Assembly: GCA_902786595.1 (NCBI GenBank)
Contig: CADADB010000002.1
Coordinates: 419 to 64,418 of the forward strand
Source: an uncultured Bacteroidota bacterium
Lineage (GTDB): Bacteria; Bacteroidota; Bacteroidia; Bacteroidales; WCHB1-69
Direction of reading: 5' to 3'
Length of the DNA: 64,000 nucleotides
Of this stretch, positions 17,230-26,338 are shown piece after piece. Positions within the stretch are counted from its first letter, which is position 1, and each line of letters opens with the position of its first letter. The translations under genes and the position numbers were made by a program. The notes beneath the pieces are model-generated. The model made no database searches. It was not told where the DNA came from and saw only the letters and a list, made by a program, of their open reading frames with translations.

Positions 17230-17310
17230 CACAAAAAAGCGACTGTTTAAGCCGTTTTTCAAAGTAAGAATTTTTTTTTGAGAAAGTGATGAACAGAATG
17301 AAAAAAAATG

Positions 17311-17318
17311 TATTTTTA
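17311..17318 (+). promoter_or_regulatory. -7 box for tRNA-Ser
   Basis: TATTTTTA matches TAnnTTTG at all but the last base and lies 15 bases before the tRNA 5' end. It may also drive the exb genes, since no clear promoter lies between. Confidence 0.45.
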
Positions 17319-17333
17319 CACCCTGAATTTTTC

Positions 17334-17424
17334 GGAGAGATGGCCGAGTGGTCGAAGGCGCGCGCCTGGAGAGCGCGTAAGCGCCAAAAGCGCTTCATGG
17401 GTTCGAATCCCATTCTCTCCGCCA
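17334..17424 (+). tRNA. tRNA-Ser (anticodon GGA)
   Basis: A class II tRNA of 91 bases with encoded CCA (17422-17424). Acceptor GGAGAGA pairs with TCTCTCC, the anticodon stem is GCGCG/CGCGC-type with loop CTGGAGA (GGA), a long variable arm (TAAGCGCCAAAAGCGCTTC) is present, and the T arm carries GGTTCGAATCC. Confidence 0.96.
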
Positions 17425-17489
17425 AGACCCAAAAGTTTGAAAATCAATAAAATATAATACAGTTTAATTTCAAAAAATCAACATTCATT

Positions 17490-18314
17490 ATGAAAAAGCT
17501 TATCGCCTTACTTACCGTTTTCGGTTTTTTGACCTTCGGTATTGCAAACAACGCATTTGCTCAAAAACAACAAAAAGCTGACGAACCTGCCGCAACCGAA
17601 CAAGTTGCTGAAGAAGTCGCTGAAGCTCCCGCAGCCGCTCAAGCGGAATTGTCTGAAGATCCCGATGACTCTATCAACCAAGGTTTGCACTACACGTTGA
17701 AAGACAAATTCATCCAGGGTGGTGCTGTTTGGATGACCCCTGTGTTGATCTGTTTGATTTTGGGATTGGCTTTCGTCATCGAACGTATTTTCTACCTCAA
17801 CCTTTCTTCTGTTAATTCAAAGAAATTGCTTGACAAGGTGGAGAACACTCTTAAAACCAAAGGCGTTGACGCCGCTAAGGAACTTTGCCGCGACACGAAG
17901 GGACCCCTCGCTGCCGTGTTCTTCCAAGGCCTCGACCGTTACGATGAAGGTCTTGACTCTGTGGAGAAATCCCTCACCTCTTACGGCGCTGTCCAAATGG
18001 CTAAACTGGAAAACAACATGACTTGGATCAGCTTGTTCATCGCACTTGCCCCGTCTTTGGGATTCTTGGGAACGGTCATCGGTATGGTGCAGGCATTCGA
18101 TGATATTGAGCGCGCAGGTGATATCTCCCCGACCATCGTCGCCGGCGGTATGAAAGTGGCTTTGTTGACCACCGTGTTCGGTTTGATCACCGCCATGATC
18201 CTCCAAGTGTTCTACAACTATCTTCTGACTCGTATCGACGCCATTGTCAACGATATGGAAGATGCCACTATCTCCTTCATGGATATTCTGGTAAAAAACA
18301 AAGAAAATAAATAA
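17490..18314 (+). CDS. exbB: MotA/TolQ/ExbB proton channel family protein
   Basis: A 274-residue protein with a signal-like N terminus (ending NNAFAQKQQ) and an acidic Ala/Glu-rich stretch (about 30-60). Three membrane helices follow: MTPVLICLILGLAFVIERIF (about 75-95), ISLFIALAPSLGFLGTVIGM (about 178-200) and MKVALLTTVFGLITAMILQ (about 220-245). The GFLGTVIGMVQAFDDI motif is the family core. With the two ExbD proteins downstream it would form the inner membrane motor that energises TonB-dependent receptors, such as the one at 5.9-8.2 kb. It heads exbB-X-exbD-exbD. No tonB gene is seen here. Confidence 0.93.
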   Translation: MKKLIALLTVFGFLTFGIANNAFAQKQQKADEPAATEQVAEEVAEAPAAAQAELSEDPDDSINQGLHYTLKDKFIQGGAVWMTPVLICLILGLAFVIERIFYLNLSSVNSKKLLDKVENTLKTKGVDAAKELCRDTKGPLAAVFFQGLDRYDEGLDSVEKSLTSYGAVQMAKLENNMTWISLFIALAPSLGFLGTVIGMVQAFDDIERAGDISPTIVAGGMKVALLTTVFGLITAMILQVFYNYLLTRIDAIVNDMEDATISFMDILVKNKENK

Positions 18315-18364
18315 GGGAGTGCCTTATTAATATATATATACAATAATTTTTAAAACGTTGTATA

Positions 18365-19315
18365 ATGAAAAATAGAATTATCAATATTGTCATATTTGTA
18401 GTCGCTATCCTGGCTTGCTGTTTGGCTATTGCTTTTTCTTTTTTCTCATTTGATGCAGATAAAAAAGAAAGCTATATCCAAACTCAGGAGGTGAAGGCGA
18501 AGACACCTGAAATGGTGTCCGACCTTGAGACGGCTACCGTGGAGAGCCTCCCTTCCGTGATTGAAAAATATAAGGAACTGAATGCTGAGAACACCAAAAA
18601 ACAAAAGGAGGATCAGATTCAGAAAGATATTCTTTATACTTACCTTCAGGATTTGAAAAACCTCGACGAGAACAATTTCGAAGGTTACAAAGCCAAATTC
18701 CCGGAACGTTCCGCAGGTCTGTTTGCCAAAGCTAATGACAAACAGAAATATATCGATGGTTTCAACAGCGTGAACACCTATAAGGATCTTGACCGCTATG
18801 CTGAGAAAATCAATGAAGAATATAATGAAGTAAAGCAGAATTACTTGTTGGAGCGCAATTACATCAAGTCTGCCAACGCTTTGATTAACAGAGCTGAAGC
18901 TATCGATGGAACTGCCTCCGCCACGAAGAAGGCCGCCGATCTGGAATCCTTCCAGAGCGACCTGAAGAGCTTCGGCAAGAGCGCATCCCTGCAGAACTTC
19001 TTTATCGTTCTGACTTACATTCTCGGTATTGGTGCTTTGGCATTGATGGTCTTCTTCTTGCTGACCAACATGATTGCCAACTTCAAGACCTCTTATAAGA
19101 TCCTTCTGGGTCTGCTGTTGCTGGTGGTGGCCTTCTTCATCGGCTACCTGATTGGCACACCCACCCTCAGCCCGTCAGCCATCAAGGCCGGCATGACAGG
19201 TTCCGGTTACAAAATGGTGAACGCCGCTGTGTTCACGGTTTATGTATGTTTGTTCGGTGCAATATTGGCTATTATTGTATCCTTGATTATGAACGCCGTT
19301 AAAAACAGAAACTAA
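18365..19315 (+). CDS. Conserved four-helix membrane protein in the exb cluster, function unknown
   Basis: A 316-residue protein with one N-terminal helix (about 6-28), a long charged helical region (about 35-205) rich in Lys and Glu, then three more helices (about 214-236, 243-263 and 288-312). The topology suggests a large extracytoplasmic coiled-coil domain held by membrane segments at both ends. It lies between exbB and exbD, one base before the exbD start, so it is probably a component of the same motor. Genes in this position recur in Bacteroidales exb clusters, from memory; I know of no assigned function. Confidence 0.7.
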   Translation: MKNRIINIVIFVVAILACCLAIAFSFFSFDADKKESYIQTQEVKAKTPEMVSDLETATVESLPSVIEKYKELNAENTKKQKEDQIQKDILYTYLQDLKNLDENNFEGYKAKFPERSAGLFAKANDKQKYIDGFNSVNTYKDLDRYAEKINEEYNEVKQNYLLERNYIKSANALINRAEAIDGTASATKKAADLESFQSDLKSFGKSASLQNFFIVLTYILGIGALALMVFFLLTNMIANFKTSYKILLGLLLLVVAFFIGYLIGTPTLSPSAIKAGMTGSGYKMVNAAVFTVYVCLFGAILAIIVSLIMNAVKNRN

Positions 19316-19316
19316 C

Positions 19317-19904
19317 ATGAGTAAAAGAAAAACACCAGGATTGAATACAGGCGCAATGTCAGATATTTCTTTTCTGCTGTTGACCTTCTTCCTGCTTACC
19401 TCTTCCATTAACACGGAGCAAGGTATTCCCAGAAAGCTGCCGCCCCCAAAAACGGAAGACGCAAAGGATATGAAGGTGGATATCAACAAGAGAAATGTGC
19501 TGAACGTGCTGGTGAACTTCCGCGATGAAATCTCTGTGAACGGAGATGTCATTATGGTGAGCGACTTGAAGGCAAGAGCCAAGGAGTTCTTTGCGAATCC
19601 TTCCAATGACCCGTCATTGCCCGAGAAGGTGAGCAAACCCATTGACGGTATCGGCGATTTCCAAGTTTCGAAAGGTGTGGTGTCGCTGACCAATGACCAA
19701 GGGACGAGCTACAACATGTATGTGCAGGTGCAGAATGAGCTGCAACGCGCTGTGAACGAGTTGCGTAATGAAACTGCATTGCAATATTTCGGCAAGAAAT
19801 ACGATGCACTTGATTCTGCGGCACAACGCGCCGTCTCCACCGCCATTCCGATGAGTATTTCCGAAGCTCCGCCTATGGACTACAGTAATAACGGTGCCAA
19901 ATAA
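19317..19904 (+). CDS. exbD: ExbD/TolR-family protein (first copy)
   Basis: A 195-residue protein with a short cytoplasmic N terminus (KTPGLNTGAMSDIS), one membrane helix (SDISFLLLTFFLLTSS) containing the proton-carrying Asp, and a periplasmic domain. It is longer than the second copy. It pairs with ExbB to turn proton flow into TonB motion. The ATG lies one base after the preceding stop codon. Two unequal ExbD proteins behind one ExbB is the common Bacteroidota arrangement. Confidence 0.92.
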   Translation: MSKRKTPGLNTGAMSDISFLLLTFFLLTSSINTEQGIPRKLPPPKTEDAKDMKVDINKRNVLNVLVNFRDEISVNGDVIMVSDLKARAKEFFANPSNDPSLPEKVSKPIDGIGDFQVSKGVVSLTNDQGTSYNMYVQVQNELQRAVNELRNETALQYFGKKYDALDSAAQRAVSTAIPMSISEAPPMDYSNNGAK

Positions 19905-19922
19905 CCTCAAAAACGCAAGATT

Positions 19923-20408
19923 ATGTCAAGATTCAGAAAAGAAGGAAAAAAAGAGACACCTGAACTCAACATGGGTTCCATGTCTGATATTATCTTCATG
20001 TTTTTGTTCTTCTTCATGGTGATTACCACCATGCGTGAAGCATCGTTGAAGGTCCATTTCCAACCGCCCCAAGCGACTGAGATTCAAAAATTGGAGAAGA
20101 AATCGTTGGTTGCCAATATTTATATCGGTGCCCCTATCTCCAAGAACGAGAACACTCTCCCTCCCGGTGAGGTTTCCGTTCAATTGAACGACCAGACCAT
20201 CAAGGCGGAGGATTTGGTGGGCGATGTCCGCGATTTCATCGGAACAGAGAAGGAGTCCCGCGACGCTCAGGACAGAGACCGTCTCACGTTCTCTCTGAAA
20301 GTCGATAAGGATGTCCAAATGCGTTATGTGAATACGATCAAACAAGAGCTGCGTAAAAACAACGCTCTGAAAATCAACTATGCAGCCGGTAAAAAGGTTG
20401 CCAATTAA
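19923..20408 (+). CDS. exbD: ExbD/TolR-family protein (second copy)
   Basis: A 161-residue protein: cytoplasmic TPELNMGSMSDI, membrane helix SDIIFMFLFFFMVITTM with the conserved Asp, then a periplasmic domain. It starts 18 bases after the first exbD and closes the cluster, which ends in a hairpin terminator at 20421-20464. It diverges clearly from the first copy outside the membrane segment, so it is not a recent duplicate. Confidence 0.93.
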   Translation: MSRFRKEGKKETPELNMGSMSDIIFMFLFFFMVITTMREASLKVHFQPPQATEIQKLEKKSLVANIYIGAPISKNENTLPPGEVSVQLNDQTIKAEDLVGDVRDFIGTEKESRDAQDRDRLTFSLKVDKDVQMRYVNTIKQELRKNNALKINYAAGKKVAN

Positions 20409-20420
20409 TCGATAAACCAT

Positions 20421-20464
20421 AATTCAGGATGATGGCATTCTGTCATTATCCTGAATTTATTTTA
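20421..20464 (+). terminator. Intrinsic terminator after the exb cluster
   Basis: AATTCAGGAT (20421-20430) pairs with ATCCTGAATT, extended inward by ATG/CAT, then TTATTTTA. It separates exbD from the T9SS cargo gene and argues for the start at 20495 over an upstream ATG at 20429 inside the hairpin. Confidence 0.75.
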
Positions 20465-20494
20465 AAAGTACATTTCAAACAAAATCTTAATATT

Positions 20495-22480
20495 ATGAAG
20501 AAAATTTTACTTGCTGTTTCCGCGCTCTTTTTAGTAAGCGCTGTTTTTGCACAGGATGTTGCTACAAAACGCAACATGAATACTGTTGCAAAGAACAAAA
20601 CTATCATGACAGGTCGTGAAGAGGCCGCCCCTGAACAGGCCGCTCCTATGGTTCGCAATCTTAGCCGTAGTTTTATCGGTACTACGTTCTATGATTTGCA
20701 AACCAACGGCTCTCAAGCTCCCAAAATGTTTGCCCATAGCGATGGTACTGCTTCTGCAGTTTGGACCACCAGCGCCGCAGGTGCTGCTACGAGAGGTACC
20801 GGTTACAACTATTTCGACGGTACATCTTGGGTGAATCCTTCCACGAGCACTGACAGAATCGAAAATACCCGTACAGGATGGGGAACCATGACTTGTGTGG
20901 GTGATGCAGAGATTGTGGCTTCTCACAATGGTACCACGGCTTTGGTTATCGGTATTTGTCCTCAAAAAGGAACTCAAAACTGGACTTTCACCACGCTGGA
21001 AGGTCCCGCTGTCAGTAACGGTTCCAGCACCAGCACTTGCTTGTTGTGGCCTGCTATCGCCTCTACTGGCAACACCGTCCATTTGATTGCCTGCACCGAG
21101 TCTGATGCCGGATTCCTTTATCAAGGTATCCAAACATGTTTGGTGTACTATCGTGGTACATACAATGCTTCTTCCAACACCATCGCTTGGGAGCAACCCA
21201 GAATCGTGGGTAATGTCACTTCTGCAGAAGTGAAAACCTTCAGCGGTGATGCATACGCCATTGCGGCCAAAGGCAACACCGTGGCTATTCTTAACGCTCC
21301 TAGTTTCTCCGATGTCTTCTTGTGGAAATCCACCGACGGTGGTGTGAATTTCACCAAAACTATCGTTTTCGAACACCCAGTTCCGGCTTATGATCCGAAT
21401 AGCACCATCGTTACCGATACTCCTTATGTGGCTGATGGCTCTTGCGCAGTTGCCCTTGATGACAATGGTGTCGCTCATGTGGCTTTCGGTATCACCAGAT
21501 TTAACCACGATGAATCCAACATCGCCGCAGGTAATTATTCTTATTATCCTGGTGTTGTGGGTATGCTTTATTGGAACGAAACCATGCAACCTATCATTAA
21601 TACCAATGCTTACACTCTGGAACCCAGCAATATCGAAGCTGCCGGTTATAAAGTGTTCTATCGTTCAGACTTGAATAACGATGGCGGTGCTTATTGGTCA
21701 AGTGGAGATCTTGATCTCCCTGGCTATGGTGTCGGTGCTGTGTCTATGCCTCAGCTTGTGGCAAGCAATGGCAAAGTGTATGTCATTTACACTACAATTC
21801 TTGATTTCCCGTTCATGGATTTGAACACGAATGCTTATTTCCGTGGCGTATTTGGTGCAAAGTCAATGGATAATGGTAGCAATTGGGGCGATGCCAGCTG
21901 GCTCTCTTACAACAAGGATTGCTATTATCTCAATGATTGGTCATGGGTGAGCGATACCGACAGTGTCTTGATCCACGCTATGGATAACCTCTATGTGGAA
22001 GGTGAAAGCGTGTTCCCGGCAGCTGCTCCTCAGATTGTCAATGGCCAAATTTTACTCAATTGGCAACAAGACTTCTTTGCAGGTACTTACACGAAGGATG
22101 GTGGCACATTCGCTGAATCCTTTATCCATGTTCTGAAGATGGATGCTGACTCCATCGGTCTTTACAACAATGTCAATGAAGTTTGGCAAGGTATCTGGAT
22201 TGACCATACCGGCATTTCAAATGAGATTCTTTCCGGCATGAAGATGTATCCGAACCCGGCATCTAATCTCGTGAACATTACCTTCTCTTCTGAAGAATCC
22301 GCCAATGCAGTTGTCAGCGTGATGAACCTGATGGGACAAACTGTTTATAATGAAAATGTTGACATTCAAGAAGGTTATAATATGGTAACCGTTCCTGTCA
22401 ACAATTTCCGTAGCGGTGTTTACATGGTGAACATCAAAACGAACAAGGGTACCACCACTCAGAAGTTGATTGTTAAATAA
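20495..22480 (+). CDS. T9SS type A cargo with beta-propeller-like body, function unknown
   Basis: The ATG at 20495 gives a 661-residue protein with a standard signal peptide (KKILLAVSALFLVSAVFAQ). The body is rich in Thr, Asn, Gly and aromatic strands, with sialidase/BNR-like stretches such as VFLWKSTDGGVNFTKTIVFE and VAFGITRFNHDES, suggesting a beta-propeller. The last 75 residues are a type A sorting domain: MKMYPNPASNLVNITF, VVSVMNLMGQTVYNENV, FRSGVYMVNIKTNKG and TTQKLIVK. It should be exported by T9SS and attached at the surface. No catalytic residues can be assigned. A terminator follows at 22502-22534. Confidence 0.85.
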   Translation: MKKILLAVSALFLVSAVFAQDVATKRNMNTVAKNKTIMTGREEAAPEQAAPMVRNLSRSFIGTTFYDLQTNGSQAPKMFAHSDGTASAVWTTSAAGAATRGTGYNYFDGTSWVNPSTSTDRIENTRTGWGTMTCVGDAEIVASHNGTTALVIGICPQKGTQNWTFTTLEGPAVSNGSSTSTCLLWPAIASTGNTVHLIACTESDAGFLYQGIQTCLVYYRGTYNASSNTIAWEQPRIVGNVTSAEVKTFSGDAYAIAAKGNTVAILNAPSFSDVFLWKSTDGGVNFTKTIVFEHPVPAYDPNSTIVTDTPYVADGSCAVALDDNGVAHVAFGITRFNHDESNIAAGNYSYYPGVVGMLYWNETMQPIINTNAYTLEPSNIEAAGYKVFYRSDLNNDGGAYWSSGDLDLPGYGVGAVSMPQLVASNGKVYVIYTTILDFPFMDLNTNAYFRGVFGAKSMDNGSNWGDASWLSYNKDCYYLNDWSWVSDTDSVLIHAMDNLYVEGESVFPAAAPQIVNGQILLNWQQDFFAGTYTKDGGTFAESFIHVLKMDADSIGLYNNVNEVWQGIWIDHTGISNEILSGMKMYPNPASNLVNITFSSEESANAVVSVMNLMGQTVYNENVDIQEGYNMVTVPVNNFRSGVYMVNIKTNKGTTTQKLIVK

Positions 22481-22501
22481 TTTGTAATAAGATAGTTGAA
22501 G

Positions 22502-22534
22502 AAAGGCAGGCCGATGTGCGACCTGCCTTTTTTT
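22502..22534 (+). terminator. Intrinsic terminator after the T9SS cargo gene
   Basis: AAAGGCAGG pairs with CCTGCCTTT around an 11-base loop, followed by a T-run, 21 bases past the stop codon. Confidence 0.85.
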
Positions 22535-22552
22535 CTGTAATAAAACATTTCT

Positions 22553-23428
22553 ATGATTAAATCGATGACCGGCTTCGGCCGATCCATTTTGGAAACTGAC
22601 GGAAAAATTGTTACCGTTGAAATTCGTACGCTGAATAGCAAGCAGTTGGATCTGAATACCCGAATTCCTATGCTGTTCAAGAATTACGAAAATGAGATTC
22701 GTTCCATTCTTTCCAAGGAACTGGAGCGCGCCAAAGCCGACTTCACCATTACGGTGGAGAACCGTTCTGTCAACAACAGTGTTTCCATCAACACTGAGCT
22801 GGCGATGTCTTATTATCAGACACTTACCGATCTTTCCAAGAATATGGGGAACCCTGTGGAGAGCGACATTTTCCTGCATGTTCTCCGTATGCCGGATGTG
22901 ATTTCCACGCCACAGGACGAGGTCAGTGAGGAATTGTGGGATAAACTGAAAGCTGCGATTTTCGACGCTTGCCGCCAACTCAACGAATTCAGGATTTCGG
23001 AAGGCAAAGTGCTGGAACAGGATTTTGTGAAACGAATCACACTCATTCGCAATATGATAGACGAAGTTACCCCCTTTGAGGAGCAACGTATTGTCAAGAT
23101 TCGTGAAAAATTCGAGAACTCCCTGAAAGAACTCGCCCCGAAAGTGCAATACGATCCCAACCGTCTGGAGCAGGAAATATTCTACTATCTTGAAAAACTG
23201 GATGTTACGGAAGAAAAAGTCCGTCTTCGCAAACATTGCGACTATTTCATTGAGACACTCAACGACAACCAGTCCAATGGTAAAAAATTGGGATTCATCG
23301 TGCAGGAATGCGGGCGCGAAATCAACACCCTCGGCTCCAAAAGCAACGATTTTGACATTCAGCAGATTGTGGTGCGGATGAAAGACGAGCTGGAGAAATT
23401 GAAGGAGCAGTTGGCGAATATCTTATAA
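22553..23428 (+). CDS. yicC: YicC-family protein (putative endoribonuclease)
   Basis: A 291-residue protein with the full YicC layout: the N-terminal MIKSMTGFGRSILETDGK and VEIRTLNSKQLDLNTRIP, a long helical middle, and the DUF1732 C terminus RLRKHCDYFIETLNDNQSNG, then KKLGFIVQECGREINTLGSK. YicC proteins have been linked to endoribonuclease activity and small-RNA turnover. Length matches E. coli YicC. In many Bacteroidota gmk follows; here a long TTATAG repeat tract and der follow instead. Confidence 0.92.
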   Translation: MIKSMTGFGRSILETDGKIVTVEIRTLNSKQLDLNTRIPMLFKNYENEIRSILSKELERAKADFTITVENRSVNNSVSINTELAMSYYQTLTDLSKNMGNPVESDIFLHVLRMPDVISTPQDEVSEELWDKLKAAIFDACRQLNEFRISEGKVLEQDFVKRITLIRNMIDEVTPFEEQRIVKIREKFENSLKELAPKVQYDPNRLEQEIFYYLEKLDVTEEKVRLRKHCDYFIETLNDNQSNGKKLGFIVQECGREINTLGSKSNDFDIQQIVVRMKDELEKLKEQLANIL

Positions 23429-23541
23429 GGGTTAAGGGTTATGGGTTATTGAAGCTGGTTTATAGTTTATAGTTTATAGTCAATAGATTAAGTTATAGTC
23501 ATAGTTATAGTTATAGTTATAGTTATAGTAGTCATAGTCAA
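23429..23541. repeat. GGTTAAGGGTTATGGG and TTATAGT(C) tandem repeat tract
   Basis: About 113 bases of low-complexity sequence between yicC and der. It begins with AAGGGTTAAGGGTTATGGGTTATTGAAGCTGG, then TTTATAG repeats, then TTATAG hexamers and GTCATAG. The GGGTTATTGAAGCTGG segment also occurs near 53670-53685. It reaches to within two bases of the der ATG, so it occupies the ribosome-binding region. Confidence 0.75.
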
Positions 23542-23543
23542 AC

Positions 23544-24848
23544 ATGGGAAACATACTATCATTAATCGGTCGGCCGAATGTGGGAAAATCGACCTTTTTT
23601 AACCGCCTGATACAGGCGCGGGAGGCCATTGTGGATGCTACAGCTGGCGTGACCCGCGACCGTCATTATGGCAAATCCGACTGGAACGGTTACGACTTTT
23701 CCGTCATTGACACTGGCGGTTACGTGGTGGGCTCCGATGATATTTTCGAGTCGGAAATCCGCAAGCAGGCGGCATTGGCCATTGAGGAGTCGGATGTGAT
23801 TGTCTTTATGGTGGATGGCCGTGAAGGACTGACCCCACTGGACGAGGAAATCGCCGATATTCTGCGCAAGTCTAAAAAACCGTATTACTTGGCCGTGAAC
23901 AAGATTGACAGTCCGAGTAACTACTTGGACTACACAGAGTTCTATGCTTTGGGAATAGGTGATATTTATCCTATTTCGGCGGTTTCGGGAAGTGGTACCG
24001 GTGATTTGTTGGATGAGGTGGTGAAACATTTCTCCAAAGATAAAGATGATCTGCCCGACGATCTGCCACGCATCGCCATCGTGGGCAAGCCGAATGTGGG
24101 TAAATCTTCGATAATTAACGCGTTCCTTGGCGAGGACCGCCATATCGTGACCCCACTGGCAGGCACCACCCGCGACACCATCTTCACTCGCTACAAGAGT
24201 TTTGGCTTCGACTTCTACTTGATTGATACCGCTGGACTGCGAAAGAAGAGCAAGGTGGAAGAGAGCTTGGAGTTTTATTCCGTGATGCGGGCTGTGCGTT
24301 CCATCGAAAACTCCGATGTCTGCATTGTGATGGCAGATGCATCGCAAGGATTTGATTCCCAAGATCTCAATATCTTCGGTTTGTGTGCGCGTAACCATAA
24401 AGGAATCGTTCTGGTAATGAACAAATGGGACTTGGTGGAAAAAGACACGCATACGCACAAGAATTTCGAGGATGCGCTGAAAAAACGGATTGCACCGTTC
24501 ACCGATGTGCCGATCATCTTTACCTCCGTAACGGAGAAGCAGCGTATTTACAAGGTGTTGGAAACGGCTATCCAGGTTTATCAGAACCGTCAGCGCCGGA
24601 TTTCCACCTCGGAGCTGAACAACACCCTGCTGCCCATTATCGAGAACACCCCGCCGCCCATGAACAAGGACAAGGTCATTCGGATCAAGTATGTGACCCA
24701 GTTGCCGGTTGCTTATCCCACATTCGCGTTTTTCTGCAATCTGCCACAGTATGTGGTGGACCCCTACAAACGTTTTTTGGAGAACCAAATCCGCAAGAAT
24801 TGGGACTTTTCGGGTGTGCCGATCGAGATTTACTTTAGGAAGAAGTAA
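23544..24848 (+). CDS. der: Ribosome-associated GTPase Der (EngA)
   Basis: A 434-residue protein with two tandem GTPase domains and a C-terminal KH-like domain. G domain 1: GRPNVGKST (P-loop), DTGGYV, NKID. G domain 2: [25 protein letters not shown]. The KH-like end begins around residue 345. Der acts in maturation of the large ribosomal subunit. Length is typical. The ATG directly follows a TTATAG repeat tract, with no obvious Shine-Dalgarno sequence. Confidence 0.97.
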   Translation: MGNILSLIGRPNVGKSTFFNRLIQAREAIVDATAGVTRDRHYGKSDWNGYDFSVIDTGGYVVGSDDIFESEIRKQAALAIEESDVIVFMVDGREGLTPLDEEIADILRKSKKPYYLAVNKIDSPSNYLDYTEFYALGIGDIYPISAVSGSGTGDLLDEVVKHFSKDKDDLPDDLPRIAIVGKPNVGKSSIINAFLGEDRHIVTPLAGTTRDTIFTRYKSFGFDFYLIDTAGLRKKSKVEESLEFYSVMRAVRSIENSDVCIVMADASQGFDSQDLNIFGLCARNHKGIVLVMNKWDLVEKDTHTHKNFEDALKKRIAPFTDVPIIFTSVTEKQRIYKVLETAIQVYQNRQRRISTSELNNTLLPIIENTPPPMNKDKVIRIKYVTQLPVAYPTFAFFCNLPQYVVDPYKRFLENQIRKNWDFSGVPIEIYFRKK

Positions 24849-24893
24849 ATTTAGGGTTTAAGGTTTAAGGTTTAGGGGTTAAGGTTAATAGTT
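24849..24893. repeat. GGTTTAAGGTTTAAGG tandem repeat
   Basis: Heptamer-type repeats (GGTTTAA/GGGTTAA) start at the der stop codon. Confidence 0.6.
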
Positions 24894-24916
24894 TTTAAAA
24901 ACATTTTCCTTGAGCA

Positions 24917-24978
24917 GCCCCGGTAGGGGCAAGAGCTCGGTAGCCCAGGGAGAAGCGAAGCGGAGCCCTGGGAATAAA
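24917..24978. repeat. Compound palindromic element between der and miaB
   Basis: Two hairpins lie side by side: GCCCC-GGTA-GGGGC (24917-24930) and CCCAGGG / CCCTGGG (24944-24950 and 24966-24972) around a GAAGCGAAGCGGAG loop, followed by AATAAAAA. The GC-rich composition differs from the flanking repeats. It could act as a terminator for der or be a dispersed palindromic element. Confidence 0.55.
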
Positions 24979-25001
24979 AAGTCAAAGTAAAAGGTCAGTA
25001 A

Positions 25002-26315
25002 ATGAAGAAATTGTTCATAGAAACATACGGTTGTCAGATGAATTTTGCGGATAGTGAGGTGGTGGCTTCCATCTTGAAGGAGATGTACTCGTTGACGAAG
25101 GACATCCAGGAGGCCGATTTAATCCTCATTAACACGTGTTCCATCCGTGATAAGGCAGAGCAGCGCATCCACAAGCGTTTGCGTGAATTAGAGGCGTATA
25201 AGCGCAAAAAACGGACGTTGCAGGTCGGGCTGTTAGGGTGCATGGCCGAGCGGATGAAGGAGGAACTGTTACAGACCGAGCCGGTGCTGGACTTCATCGC
25301 TGGTCCCGACGCCTACCGTTCGTTGCCGCAACTCATTGCCGATTCGCAGCACGGACACACCTCTTTCAACGTATTGCTCTCGAAAGAGGAGACCTATGAC
25401 AATATCATGCCTGTGCGCTACGATGCCAACGGCGTGTCGGCGTTCGTTTCCATTATGCGCGGGTGCAACAATTTCTGCTCCTACTGCGTGGTACCCTATA
25501 CCCGTGGACGCGAACGCAGCCGCAGCCCGAAAACCATCCTCGGTGAAATTGAGGACCTGTTGAGAGACAACTACAAGGAAGTCACGCTGTTGGGACAGAA
25601 TGTGAACTCCTATTACTGGAAGGAAGAAGGGCAAGAGGTCTCTTTTGCGAAGTTGATGGCGATGGTGGCGGAAATGTCGCCGGAATTGCGTGTTCGGTTC
25701 GCCACATCGCATCCGAAAGACCTTTCGGACGAACTGATTGAGACAATTGCCCGCTATGACAATATTTGCAAATGCATTCATCTGCCGGTGCAGTCGGGCA
25801 GTGACGAGATGCTCCAGAAGATGCGCCGCGTCTATACCCGCGAGAGCTATTTGGAGCGGGTGCGGAAGATCAAGGAGATGCTTCCTGACTGCGCCATCAC
25901 CACCGATATTATTGTTGGATTTAGTGGTGAAACACTTGAAAATCATAAAGATACGCTTTCTATTATGCGCGAAGTCGGCTATGAATACGCTTATATGTTC
26001 AAGTATTCCGAGCGCGGCGGCACGTTGGCCTCCAAGCAGTATCCTGACGACATTCCCGATGAGGAAAAAACCCGCCGGTTAGAGGAGGTCATTGCGTTGC
26101 AAGGCGAGCTCTCCATGGCCAGCAACCTACGCGATGTGGGCAAAACCTTCCGCGTGTTGGTGGAGGGCGCTTCCAAACGCTCGGATGACCAGTTGTTTGG
26201 CCGCAACAGCCAGAACAAGGTCATCATTTTCCCACGCAACGGATATCAAATAGGGGATTATGTGGACGTGACCGTTACAGAGTGTACCCCTGCCACATTG
26301 TTGTCTAATGGATAA
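25002..26315 (+). CDS. miaB: tRNA-2-methylthio-N6-dimethylallyladenosine synthase
   Basis: A 437-residue radical SAM methylthiotransferase that modifies A37 of tRNAs reading UNN codons. The N-terminal UPF0004 domain has three cluster Cys (ETYGCQMN, INTCSIRDKAEQR, LLGCMAERM). The radical SAM motif is RGCNNFCSYCVVPYTRGRERSR, with the CxxxCxxC spacing. A TRAM domain ends the protein (FRVLVEGASKR onward). Length is standard. The stop codon lies in a GGATAAT repeat that also fills the 23-base gap to rlmN, with which it is probably co-transcribed. Confidence 0.97.
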   Translation: MKKLFIETYGCQMNFADSEVVASILKEMYSLTKDIQEADLILINTCSIRDKAEQRIHKRLRELEAYKRKKRTLQVGLLGCMAERMKEELLQTEPVLDFIAGPDAYRSLPQLIADSQHGHTSFNVLLSKEETYDNIMPVRYDANGVSAFVSIMRGCNNFCSYCVVPYTRGRERSRSPKTILGEIEDLLRDNYKEVTLLGQNVNSYYWKEEGQEVSFAKLMAMVAEMSPELRVRFATSHPKDLSDELIETIARYDNICKCIHLPVQSGSDEMLQKMRRVYTRESYLERVRKIKEMLPDCAITTDIIVGFSGETLENHKDTLSIMREVGYEYAYMFKYSERGGTLASKQYPDDIPDEEKTRRLEEVIALQGELSMASNLRDVGKTFRVLVEGASKRSDDQLFGRNSQNKVIIFPRNGYQIGDYVDVTVTECTPATLLSNG

Positions 26316-26338
26316 TGGATAATTGAAAATGGATAATT

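Noticed and set aside
20429-20494. Upstream ATG for the T9SS cargo protein
   Set aside because: It lies in the exb terminator hairpin and would add a leader before a clear signal peptide.
23429-23541. Possible CRISPR-like array
   Set aside because: Units are 6-7 base tandem repeats with no spacers and no cas genes nearby.
23562-24788. 408-residue minus-strand open frame over der
   Set aside because: Antisense shadow of a GTPase gene with both G domains intact.
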